The position numbers were made by a program, and so were the translations under genes. From Micromonospora yangpuensis (lineage in GTDB: Bacteria > Actinomycetota > Actinomycetes > Mycobacteriales > Micromonosporaceae): a stretch of 64,000 bases of DNA. Shown here piece by piece: positions 24,706 through 32,883 of this stretch (positions are counted from its first letter, which is position 1; each line of letters starts with the position of its first letter). The stretch covers positions 1,674,001-1,738,000 of the forward strand of contig NZ_FMIA01000002.1 in assembly GCF_900091615.1 (NCBI RefSeq), in the 5' to 3' direction. The notes beneath the pieces were generated by a model. The model made no database searches, was not told the origin of the DNA, and worked only from the letters and a program-made list of their open reading frames with translations.

Positions 24706-26013
24706 ATGTTCGGGCGAGAGGAGCTCCGCTACGTCCAACTCGTGGCCACCGAGGCCAGGGAGTTCGCGGTCTGGCCGATCGGTCGACGACCTCCCCGGGG
24801 CTGGCGGGTCGTCCCCTTCGCGGGCACCCTCGCCGCCTGTGGTCGCCACGTGGCGGAGCTGCACCACGCGGCGGCGACGCGCAGCGGTGGTGGGCAGGCA
24901 CCGCAGTCGGCCGGCCACGAGCTGGTCGGGCTGTTGGCCAAGGCCGCCGGGGAGCAGCCGGATGCCGTCGCGCTCTCCGCAGGAGCACTGCGGATGACCT
25001 ACCGCCAGCTCTGGGAGCACGTCGAGGAGCTGGCCGCACGCCTCGGCGAGGCCGGCGTCGGCCCGGGTGGACGGGTAGCCGTCGTCGGGCGACCGCCCGC
25101 GGACCTGGTCGTCGTCGTGGTCGCGGTACTGGTCGCCGGGGCCACCTGTGTGCTGGCCGAAGGCGGGTCGCCGGAGGCCACCGGCGAGGCGGTGCGGGCC
25201 GTCCGGCCCGACCTGGTGCTGGCCCCGGCCGGTACGCCCTGCGTGCCGCCCTGGTGGCCGGAGGCCCGCTGCCACTGGTCGGGCCCGACCGGGAGCACCT
25301 GGCACGCCTGGGGCACCACGGAGCAGGCCGCCGGGACCGGTGGGAGGGTGGCCACCCCGGCGAGCGCACCGGTGACCGGCGGGGCCCCGGCGGAGGCGGC
25401 CCTGGTCGTGTCGGCCTCGCCGGACGGCACCGGGGTGGTGTGGCGCGGCCAGCAACTCGCCTGGCTCGCCGGCGGCTGCGGGCTGCCCCGGCTGGGTTGC
25501 GGCGACCGGCTCCTGCCGTTGGCGCCGCTGGATGCGACGACGACCCTGGTGGTGGCGTTGCGCGCGTTGCTCACCGGGGCGGAGCTGGCGTTGCCCGCCG
25601 ACGGCGACCGGTCGTCGGCCACCGGGCCGGTCCCGGCCCGGTGGCGGTTGCGCGTCGAACGGGCCGACGGATCGGTCGACGAGATCCAGGTGTTCGGCTT
25701 CGCCGAGACCACGATGCTGGCTGCGACCGTGGACCCGGCGACCGGTGAGCTGACGCCGTTGCCGCAGACCCGGGGGTGCGTGCTGGACGGGCACCTCGCG
25801 TCGGTCCCCCGGGGACAGGTCGGTGAGCTGTACCTCGCGGGCACCCCGCTGGCCGCCGGCTACCTGGACCGGCCCGAGCTGACCATGGGCCGGTTCCTGC
25901 CCGACCCGTCCGGCGCGGCGCCGGGCAGCCTCATGTTCCGCACCGGGTTGCTGGCCCGGCAGGTGGCGGAGCAGCGGTTCAGCCTGGTCGGACCGGCCAG
26001 CACCGGGAGCTGA
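24706..26013 (+). CDS. MbtH-like domain fused to a truncated, degenerate adenylation domain
   Basis: 436 aa from ATG 24706. Residues 1-58 look like MbtH: ELRYVQLVATEAREFAVWPI, then PRGWRVVPFAGTLAACGRHV, aligning with the SLWP, P-x-GW and C-x-x-Y/H positions of the NRPS chaperone. Residues about 65-436 resemble an ANL adenylation domain: MTYRQLWEHVEELAARL, VFGFAETTMLAATV (A5, usually YGPTE), GELYLAGTPLAAGYLDRPEL (A6) and FRTGLLARQV (A7, usually Y/F-RTGD, with the catalytic Asp replaced). The A3 P-loop is not recognisable and the chain stops before A8-A10, so the catalytic Lys is absent. Adenylation activity is unlikely; a scaffold or regulatory role is possible. No condensation or carrier domain is in the window. 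Confidence 0.75.
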   Translation: MFGREELRYVQLVATEAREFAVWPIGRRPPRGWRVVPFAGTLAACGRHVAELHHAAATRSGGGQAPQSAGHELVGLLAKAAGEQPDAVALSAGALRMTYRQLWEHVEELAARLGEAGVGPGGRVAVVGRPPADLVVVVVAVLVAGATCVLAEGGSPEATGEAVRAVRPDLVLAPAGTPCVPPWWPEARCHWSGPTGSTWHAWGTTEQAAGTGGRVATPASAPVTGGAPAEAALVVSASPDGTGVVWRGQQLAWLAGGCGLPRLGCGDRLLPLAPLDATTTLVVALRALLTGAELALPADGDRSSATGPVPARWRLRVERADGSVDEIQVFGFAETTMLAATVDPATGELTPLPQTRGCVLDGHLASVPRGQVGELYLAGTPLAAGYLDRPELTMGRFLPDPSGAAPGSLMFRTGLLARQVAEQRFSLVGPASTGS

Positions 26014-26587
26014 CCGGACGGCCCATCCGACCAGCGGCGTGTCGCGGCAACAACATCATGATCGCCGGGCGCCGGCCGGTGGGGTGGGTGTCTGTTGTGT
26101 CCGGTGGGTGGATGGTGGATGCGTCCGGGATGGATTGTTTCGTTCGTCGGTGAAGTGTATTTCCGGCCAGGTTGGGGTGGCGGGTTCCACTCGCATCTGG
26201 CCGTTGGCCTGCGCTTACGTCCGACTCGGTCGCGGCTGTCCCAGGATGCGGTACCTGGCTTTTTGGCTACTTGTGCTGCGTACCGACGACGGTCATTATG
26301 AGTTCGTTCCGGGATGCGGCATTGCACATTCATCCGACGTGGTGGTGTTTTTGCAGGTCAACTGCAGTGTCGTGGCCCGGAACGGATCGACCAGCCAATC
26401 AGTCGGAGCTATTTTACGAACGTGTTTCCGGCGCATGGCCTCGATGCGTCGGGGCTGGTCGGTGCCATGGTGGTACGGCCGCAGGCGCGGTGCCGCCATT
26501 TTTGAAGACTTCTCTGGGGCCGATTCTTGACTCGGCAGTGCCGCCGGGCGAATGTCCGACGACCGCGCGGGTACGGGAGATCAACGC
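26014..26587 (+). promoter_or_regulatory. Long AT-richer non-coding region upstream of the tabtoxin-like operon
   Basis: 574 nt with lower G+C than its neighbours and no frame with actinomycete codon bias. Open frames here have Trp/Arg/Cys-rich low-likelihood translations. It holds T-rich tracts (GTTTTTGCAGG near 26347, CATTTTTGAAG near 26498) and probably the promoter and a long leader for the gene at 26588. I see no convincing riboswitch or terminator fold by eye. Confidence 0.4.
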
Positions 26588-28423
26588 ATGAGTGGAATTG
26601 CCGGCTGGATCGACTTCCGCCGAGATATCGGTACGCGGTCGAGCATTCTGCGGGCCATGACCGGGACGATGCGTGATCGCGGTCCGGACAGTGCCGGTGT
26701 CTGGATGTCGGCCCACGCCGGCCTCGGCTACCGGGGGTTGGACACCGGGGCGCCCGGTGGCTCCGGGAACCTGGCCCGGGTGGAGTTCGGCGACGCGGCG
26801 GTGACGCTGGTGCACGCCGGGCCGATCTACAACCTCCGTGAGCTGCGCCGGGCGGTCGAGGCGGCCGGCACCCGACGTCGGGCCGAGTCCACTCCGGAGA
26901 TCCTGCTGGAGACGTACCTGCGACACGGGGAGCGCTTCGTCGAGCAGCTCGACGGCATGTTCACCGTCGCCGTCTGGGACGGCCGGCACCGCCGGCTCCT
27001 GCTGGCCCGGGACCGGCTCGGACTCAAACCCCTCTACTACCACCGGTACGCCGACGGTGTCGTGTTCGCCTCCGAGCCCACGGCGGTCCTGACCCACCCG
27101 TTGGTCACCGCGCGACTGGAGCTGGCCGCGCTGCCCATCGTGCTCCAGCCACGGCTGACCCGGGCGGGGGAGACCCCGCTGGTGGGGCTGCGTGAGCTGG
27201 CCCCGGCCGAGCTGCTCGGCTGCACCGCCGAGGGCACCACCAGTCGGCGGTACTGGGAGCTGACCAGCGCACCGCACCACGACTCGTTCGACAAGACCGC
27301 CGCGCACGTCCGGGAACTGCTGGAGGAGAGCGTCGGCCGGCAACTGGCCACCGGGGTGCCGGGCGGCGCGATGCTCTCCGGCGGGGTCGACTCGACCTCC
27401 GTCGCGGCACTGGCGGCGCAGCTGCTCGGCGGTGGTGGGCAGCGGCTCGACACGTACTGCGTCGAGTTCGCCAGCGACCCGTCGCACTTCACCCCGACCG
27501 AGCTGCGCCCGGACGTGGACGCGCCGTACGCGGCGGCGGCGGCCGAGTTCCTCGGCACCCGCCACCACACCCTGACCGCCAGCGTCGAGGACCTGCTGGC
27601 CGCGATCCCGGCTACCCGTCGGGCCCGGGGTCTGCCCGGCTGGGGCCAGTTCGACGCCTCGATGTACCTGATCTTCCAGCAGATGCGCGAGCGCAGCGTG
27701 GTGGCGCTGACCGGGGAGGCGGCCGACGAGTTCCTCGGCGGGTACCCGTACTTCTTCAAGGCCGACCGGCTGGAGCGCGACACCTTCCCCTGGATCGGCG
27801 ACGGACCCCGGCTGGTCGACTACCTCGCCCCCGAGCTGCGCGACGTGGTGCGGCCGGCGGCCGACGAGCGGGACCGGTACCACGACCTGCTCGGCCAGGT
27901 GCCGAGGCTGCCCGGGGAGGACCCGGCGGACGCCCGGATGCGGGAGGTCTTCTACCTCGGCATGGCCGGGCCGCTCGCGGTGATCCTGGACCGCAAGGAA
28001 CGCATGAGCATGGCCCACGGCCTGGAGGTACGGGTGCCGTTCTGCGACCACCGGCTGGTGGAGTACCTGTGGAACGTGCCGTGGTCGATGAAGTCGGCCG
28101 GCGGGGTGAAGGGGCTGCTCAAGGCGGCCATGGCCGACCTGCTCCCGCCGGGCACCGTCAACCGGCGCAAGAGCGCCTACCCGCACGTGCAGAGCCCGCG
28201 CTACGACGAGGCGCTGATCCGGGAGGCGACCTGGATCGTCAACGACCCGGCCTCGTCGCTGCGCGCGATGTTCGACACCGCCCGGCTCAACGGCCTGATC
28301 CGGCAGATCACCGCCGGCCGGATGGACTCCGAACTGCCGGGCGGGGCGAGCCCGGCGCACCTGCTCATCCAGCTCGTGGAGCTGCGGGCCTGGATCGAGG
28401 AGAACAAGGTGGCGCTGCCGTGA
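26588..28423 (+). CDS. Asparagine-synthetase / beta-lactam-synthetase family protein with degenerate glutaminase
   Basis: 611 aa. The N-terminal Ntn domain starts MSGIAGW where glutamine-dependent synthetases read MCGIAGW, so the nucleophile Cys is Ser (AGT for TGT). RGPDSAG is kept, but the NGEIYN glutamine-binding loop is HAGPIYN. The synthetase domain is intact: AMLSGGVDSTSV (PP-loop ATP pyrophosphatase, residue about 264), ALTGEAADEFLGGYPY, RMSMAHGLEVRVPFCDHRLV and NRRKSAYPH. Loss of glutaminase is typical of beta-lactam synthetases, which adenylate a carboxylate and close a ring on an internal amine. The GEAADE Glu is asparagine-synthetase-like, where BLS/CPS have Tyr from memory, so ammonia- or amine-dependent amidation remains possible. 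It is the first gene of the operon. Confidence 0.85.
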   Translation: MSGIAGWIDFRRDIGTRSSILRAMTGTMRDRGPDSAGVWMSAHAGLGYRGLDTGAPGGSGNLARVEFGDAAVTLVHAGPIYNLRELRRAVEAAGTRRRAESTPEILLETYLRHGERFVEQLDGMFTVAVWDGRHRRLLLARDRLGLKPLYYHRYADGVVFASEPTAVLTHPLVTARLELAALPIVLQPRLTRAGETPLVGLRELAPAELLGCTAEGTTSRRYWELTSAPHHDSFDKTAAHVRELLEESVGRQLATGVPGGAMLSGGVDSTSVAALAAQLLGGGGQRLDTYCVEFASDPSHFTPTELRPDVDAPYAAAAAEFLGTRHHTLTASVEDLLAAIPATRRARGLPGWGQFDASMYLIFQQMRERSVVALTGEAADEFLGGYPYFFKADRLERDTFPWIGDGPRLVDYLAPELRDVVRPAADERDRYHDLLGQVPRLPGEDPADARMREVFYLGMAGPLAVILDRKERMSMAHGLEVRVPFCDHRLVEYLWNVPWSMKSAGGVKGLLKAAMADLLPPGTVNRRKSAYPHVQSPRYDEALIREATWIVNDPASSLRAMFDTARLNGLIRQITAGRMDSELPGGASPAHLLIQLVELRAWIEENKVALP

Positions 28424-28524
28424 CGACCCCGGCCACCGGGCCGGAGGGCCACCCCGACGGTGGCCACCAAGCCGGACGGCACCCACGCCCCTGACGCACC
28501 GCCAGACGAAAGGCAGGCAGTCTG

Positions 28525-29373
28525 ATGCTCGAACTGGTCCCCCTCGCCGAGGGCGTCGGCACCGAGGTCCGTGGCATCGATGTCACCGGCGACATCTCCG
28601 ACCGCGACTTCGCCCGCATCCACCGGGCCTGGATGGACACCGCCGTCCTGCTCTTCCGTGACCAGAAGCTGACCCCGGAGCAGCACATCGCCTTCACCCG
28701 GCGCTTCGGTGAGGTCTTCGCGTACACCCGTTCGCAGTTCAACGACGTCGAGCACCCCGAGATCCTGTTGCTGTCCAACCTGACCCGCGACGGCAAGCCG
28801 ATCGGCTCGGCGTACAGCGGGCGGGTCTGGCACACCGACGGCCACTACCTGACCAACCCGCCGGTCGGCTCGATGCTCTACGCCATCGAGGTGCCGCCGG
28901 TCGGCGGCGACACCTGGTACGCCAACATGTACGCCGCCTACGAGGCGCTGCCCGAGCGGGTCAAGGAACGCATCGAGGACCTGCGGGTGGTGATCAGCCG
29001 GGTCCAGTCCCGGCCGTACAACTACCCGGACCGGCCGGCGCCGACCGAGCAGGAACGGGCCGAGTGGGTGGACGTGTCGCACCCGATCGTGCGTCGGCAC
29101 GAGGTGAGCGGCCGCAAGGCGCTCTACGCCGGCGGCAACGTGCCGTGGCGCATCGAGGGGCTGCCGGTGCACGAGAGCGCCCCGCTGGTCACCTTCATCC
29201 AGGAGTTCGCCGTGCAGCCCCGGTTCACCTACCGCCACCAGTGGCGGCCGGGCGACATCGTGCTCTGGGACAACCGGGGCGCCATGCACCGGGCCACCTA
29301 CTACAACGACGTGGCGCACCGCCGGCTGCTGCACCGGACCACCATCGCCACCGACCGCCCGATCCCGGCCTGA
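28525..29373 (+). CDS. TauD/TfdA-family Fe(II)/2-oxoglutarate dioxygenase
   Basis: 282 aa. The facial triad is visible: VWHTDGHYL supplies His and Asp (about residue 103) and GAMHRATYYND the distal His (about 255). An Arg beyond it (RRLLHRTTI) is the likely 2-oxoglutarate anchor. TauD-type enzymes hydroxylate unactivated carbons or desaturate. In the tabtoxin pathway a 2-OG oxygenase (TblC) is needed, and tabtoxinine-beta-lactam carries a tertiary 3-hydroxyl, so ring or precursor hydroxylation is an attractive role here. It lies 101 nt after the synthetase gene (with AGGCAGG nearby) and 2 nt before the GMC gene. Confidence 0.9.
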   Translation: MLELVPLAEGVGTEVRGIDVTGDISDRDFARIHRAWMDTAVLLFRDQKLTPEQHIAFTRRFGEVFAYTRSQFNDVEHPEILLLSNLTRDGKPIGSAYSGRVWHTDGHYLTNPPVGSMLYAIEVPPVGGDTWYANMYAAYEALPERVKERIEDLRVVISRVQSRPYNYPDRPAPTEQERAEWVDVSHPIVRRHEVSGRKALYAGGNVPWRIEGLPVHESAPLVTFIQEFAVQPRFTYRHQWRPGDIVLWDNRGAMHRATYYNDVAHRRLLHRTTIATDRPIPA

Positions 29374-29375
29374 TC

Positions 29376-30986
29376 ATGGCGACGTACGACTACGTGGTCG
29401 TCGGTGCCGGCGCGGCGGGCTGCGTGCTGGCCGGCCGGCTCACCGAGGACCCGACGGTGAGCGTGCTGCTGCTGGAGTCCGGCCGGCAGCGGCGCAGTCC
29501 GCTGCTGTCCATCCCGGCCGCCGAGACGATCCTGATGGGCAACCCGCGCTACGACTGGTGCTTCGACACCGAGGCGGACCCGACCATCGACGGGCGGAGC
29601 CTGCGCATCCCCCGGGGCCGGCTGCTCGGTGGATCGAACGCCATCAACGGCATGATCTTCGTACGCGGCCAGCGCCAGGACTACGACGACTGGGCGGCGC
29701 TGGGCAATCCCGGGTGGTCGTGGGAGGGGGTGCTGCCGTACTTCCGGAGCATGGAACGGGTGGCCGGGATCGGCGGGGACAGCCGGGGCCGGTCCGGGCC
29801 GATCGCGGTGGGGTTGCCCCGCGAACGCGACGAGCTCTGCGACGCGTTCCTGACCGCCGCCGGCAAGGCCGGTTACCCGGAGAACCCGGACTACAACTCC
29901 GGCGACCAGGAGGGGTTCGGCTACTACCAGGTCAACCACGACGGTGGGCGGCGGTCGTCGGCGCTGGGCGGGTACCTGCGGCCGGCCCGGCAGCGGCCCA
30001 ACCTCACCGTGCTGACCGGCGCGCACGTCGGCCGGCTCCGCTTCGACGGCACCCGCTGCGTGGGGGTGACCTACCGGCACGGCGGCGCGGAGCACACCGC
30101 CGACTGCGGCCGGGAGGTGATCGTCAGCGCCGGCACGGTGCAGTCCCCGCAACTGCTGGAACTCTCCGGCGTCGGCCCGGCGGAGGTGCTGCGCAACGCC
30201 GGGGTGCCGGTGGTGCACCACCTGCCCGGGGTGGGGGAGAACTTCCGGGACCACTTCGCGGCCCGGCTGCGGTGGCGGGTCCGGCAGCCGATCACCTTCA
30301 ACGAACGCTCCCGGGGCGTACGCCTGGCCGGCGAGGTGCTGCGCTACCTGGGCACCCGCCGCGGCCTGCTCAGCCTCCCGATCGCCCTCGGGCACGGCTT
30401 CGTGCGCACCAGCGACACGCTGGACCGGCCGGACGTGCAGTTCCACTTCGCCCCGGCCAGCTACGGCGCGGGCTCCACCCGGCGGCTGGACACCCGGCCC
30501 GGGATGACCGTCGGGGTGTACCCGCTGCGCCCGGAGTCGAAGGGCTCCATCCACATCCGCAGCGCCGATCCGGAGCAGCCGCCGGCGATCCGGCCCCGGT
30601 TCCTCGACACCGAGCTGGACCGGGCCACCCTGCTGGCCGGCATGCGGATCGCCCGGCGGATCGTCGAGGGCGCGCCGCTGGACGCCTACCGGGAGTTCGA
30701 GACCCAGCCCGGTCCGGACGTCCGCACCGACGACGAACTGCTGGCGTACGCCCGGGAACGGGGGGACACCTCCTACCATCCGGTGGGCACCTGCCGGATG
30801 GGCGACGACCCCGGCGCGGTGGTCGACGAGCGGCTGCGGGTGCGGGGGCTGGCCGGGTTGCGGGTGATCGACGCCTCGGTGATGCCCACCATGATCTCCG
30901 GCAACACCAACGCGGCCAGCATGATGATCGGCGAGAAGGGCGCGGCGCTGGTCCGGCAGGACCACCGGGCGGGGGCCGCCCGGTGA
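29376..30986 (+). CDS. GMC-family FAD-dependent oxidoreductase
   Basis: 536 aa. FAD-binding VVVGAGAAGCVLAGRL and LLLESGRQRR, GMC signature RGRLLGGSNAINGMIFVRG, second signature GTVQSPQLLELSGVGP, and the C-terminal catalytic His region DTSYHPVGTCRMG followed by ISGNTNAASMMIGEKGA. GMC enzymes oxidise primary alcohols to aldehydes and sometimes to acids. In a pathway where a methyl carbon must become a carboxyl before lactam closure, this enzyme could oxidise a hydroxymethyl intermediate. That role is inference. ATG 29376 follows the dioxygenase stop, and its own stop overlaps the next GTG. Confidence 0.92.
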   Translation: MATYDYVVVGAGAAGCVLAGRLTEDPTVSVLLLESGRQRRSPLLSIPAAETILMGNPRYDWCFDTEADPTIDGRSLRIPRGRLLGGSNAINGMIFVRGQRQDYDDWAALGNPGWSWEGVLPYFRSMERVAGIGGDSRGRSGPIAVGLPRERDELCDAFLTAAGKAGYPENPDYNSGDQEGFGYYQVNHDGGRRSSALGGYLRPARQRPNLTVLTGAHVGRLRFDGTRCVGVTYRHGGAEHTADCGREVIVSAGTVQSPQLLELSGVGPAEVLRNAGVPVVHHLPGVGENFRDHFAARLRWRVRQPITFNERSRGVRLAGEVLRYLGTRRGLLSLPIALGHGFVRTSDTLDRPDVQFHFAPASYGAGSTRRLDTRPGMTVGVYPLRPESKGSIHIRSADPEQPPAIRPRFLDTELDRATLLAGMRIARRIVEGAPLDAYREFETQPGPDVRTDDELLAYARERGDTSYHPVGTCRMGDDPGAVVDERLRVRGLAGLRVIDASVMPTMISGNTNAASMMIGEKGAALVRQDHRAGAAR

Positions 30987-32836
30987 CCGGCGCCCCGGTC
31001 ACCGTCGGGCCGGGTGACCCGGAAAGCGCCGGGGTCACCGTCGGGCCGGGTGACCCGGACGACGCCGAGGTCGCCGCCCTGCTGCGGCGCTCCGAGGAGT
31101 ACGCCCACTCGCTGTACCCGCCGGAGAGCGTGCACCTGCTGCCGGTGGCCGAGCTGCGCGCCCCCTCGGTGGCCTTCCTGGTCGCCCGCGACGCGGCAAC
31201 CGGTGCGCTGCTGGGTTGCGGCGCGGTGGTGCTGCCCGAGCCCGCCGCCGGCACCCTCGCCGACGGTGCGGATCGTGCCGAGCGGGCCGGTGCCGGGGCG
31301 TACGCCGAGGTGAAGCGGATGTTCGTCGAGCCCGGCGTGCGTCGCCGGGGGGTCGGTGCCCGGATCCTCGCCGCGCTGGAGCAGCGGGTCCGGGCCGCCG
31401 GGGTGGGCACCGTCCGGCTGGAGACCGGGCCGGACCAACCCGAGGCGATCGCGTTGTACCGGCGACTCGGCTACGTCGAGCGGGGACGCTTCGGCGACTA
31501 CCCCGACGACCCGCTGAGCATCTTCATGGAGAAGGCCCTCGATCCGCCGGGGGCCGGACAGGAACAGGGGTCAGGGATGGACACGACACCGCGCCCGGTG
31601 CTGGTGGTGGTCGACGGCTACTCCTCCGGGGCACAGCTGCCGGGGTTGCTGCGCGAACGCGGCTGGGACTGCGTACACGTGCAGAGCAGCCCCGACCTGC
31701 CGCCGTACTTCCTGGCCAGCTTCGACTCCACCGCCTGGATCGACAGGTACGGCTACCTCGGTGACCTCGGCGCGCTCACCGACGTGCTGGCCCGGTACCG
31801 GCCGGCGGCGGTGCTGCCCGGCTCGGAGAGCGGCGTCGCCCTGGCCGACCTGCTCGCCGAGGCGCTCGGCCTGCCCGGCAACTCCCCACAGAGCAGCGCC
31901 GCCCGACGCCACAAGTACGAGATGCACAACCGGTTGAAGGCGGCCGGCCTGCGCAGCATGGACCACTACCTGGCAGGTGACCTGGCCGGGCTGCTCGACT
32001 GGGCCGGCGGCGGCTCGTGGCCGGTGGTGCTCAAGCCGCCGGCCAGCGCCGGCACCGACTCGGTGACGTTCTGCGCCGACGCCGGGGAGCTGACCGGGGC
32101 CTTCCAGCGCCTGCACGGCGCGGTCGACCAGCTCGGCAACCGCAACGACACCCTGGTCGCCCAACGCTTCCTGACCGGGCAGGAGTACTTCGTCAACGGG
32201 ATCAGCGGCGACGGCCGGCACGTGGTCACCGAGATCTGGCGCACCGACAAGATCCGGGTGCCCGGCGGCGGCTGGATCTACGACCGCAGCGTCCTGTTCG
32301 ACCCCACCCAGCCCGAGCAGAAGGAACTCGTCGACTACGTGCACGGGGTGCTCGACGCGCTCGGGGTCAGCTACGGCGCCCACCACACCGAGCTGATGGT
32401 CGGCCCGGACGGCCCGACCCTGGTGGAGTGCGCCTCCCGGATCTCCGGCGGGCTGAACCGGCCGGCCGCCGCGCACGCCGTCGGCGCGAGCATGCTCGAC
32501 CTGGTCACCGAGATCGTCGTCGAGGGGCCCGGCTTCGTGCCCCGGTACGCCGACAGCCGGCCCGGCCACGCCGCCCCGCTCTGGCAGGTGCAGTTCATCT
32601 CCACCGTCGACGGCGTGGTGGTCGAGTCGCACTACGCCGAGCTGCTGGCCAGCCTGCGCAGCCGTACCTGGTTGCAGCGGGCCCCCCGACCGGGCGACCG
32701 GGTCTACCGCACCAACGACCTCTTCTCCAGCCCCGGCATCGTCTTCATGACCCACCCGGACGTCGACGTCCTGGCCGCCGACCACGCCCTCGTGCGGCAG
32801 TGGGAGCAGGAGAACCGGCTCTTCACCGTCGCCTGA
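30983..32836 (+). CDS. GNAT acetyltransferase fused to ATP-grasp amino-acid ligase
   Basis: 617 aa in one uninterrupted frame. Residues about 15-185 are a GNAT domain: AEVKRMFVEPGVRRRGVGAR (acetyl-CoA R/Q-x-x-G-x-G/A loop) and PEAIALYRRLGYVERGRFGD. Residues about 200-617 are an ATP-grasp ligase: PVLVVVDGYSSGAQLPGLLR, WPVVLKPPASAGTDSVTFC and TLVECASRISGGLNRPA with the Mg2+-binding E/N-R set. An internal ATG at 31577 has only a weak GGGGTCAGGG before it, so fusion is likelier than two proteins. In P. syringae the acetylase Ttr and the ligase TblF both protect against tabtoxinine-beta-lactam, and this gene combines the two activities. GTG 30983 overlaps the GMC stop. A 36-nt in-frame duplication lies near the start. 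Confidence 0.88.
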   Translation: MTGAPVTVGPGDPESAGVTVGPGDPDDAEVAALLRRSEEYAHSLYPPESVHLLPVAELRAPSVAFLVARDAATGALLGCGAVVLPEPAAGTLADGADRAERAGAGAYAEVKRMFVEPGVRRRGVGARILAALEQRVRAAGVGTVRLETGPDQPEAIALYRRLGYVERGRFGDYPDDPLSIFMEKALDPPGAGQEQGSGMDTTPRPVLVVVDGYSSGAQLPGLLRERGWDCVHVQSSPDLPPYFLASFDSTAWIDRYGYLGDLGALTDVLARYRPAAVLPGSESGVALADLLAEALGLPGNSPQSSAARRHKYEMHNRLKAAGLRSMDHYLAGDLAGLLDWAGGGSWPVVLKPPASAGTDSVTFCADAGELTGAFQRLHGAVDQLGNRNDTLVAQRFLTGQEYFVNGISGDGRHVVTEIWRTDKIRVPGGGWIYDRSVLFDPTQPEQKELVDYVHGVLDALGVSYGAHHTELMVGPDGPTLVECASRISGGLNRPAAAHAVGASMLDLVTEIVVEGPGFVPRYADSRPGHAAPLWQVQFISTVDGVVVESHYAELLASLRSRTWLQRAPRPGDRVYRTNDLFSSPGIVFMTHPDVDVLAADHALVRQWEQENRLFTVA

Positions 32837-32883
32837 GACACCGCACCAGCGGGCCGTTCCGCGCCTTGAGAAGGGACACCAGC

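Noticed and set aside
24706..26013. A functional stand-alone NRPS adenylation enzyme
   Set aside because: A3, A7 Asp and all of A8-A10 are missing, and there is no carrier or condensation domain in the window.
26039..26530. A 163-codon frame in the pre-operon region
   Set aside because: Trp/Arg/Cys-rich, no codon bias, no homology pattern and lower G+C than genes. Treated as regulatory DNA.
29558..30982. The upstream in-frame extension of the GNAT-ATP-grasp gene
   Set aside because: It is a shadow of the GMC oxidoreductase in another frame with Arg/Gly/Pro-rich composition. The GTGA overlap at 30983 gives the better start.
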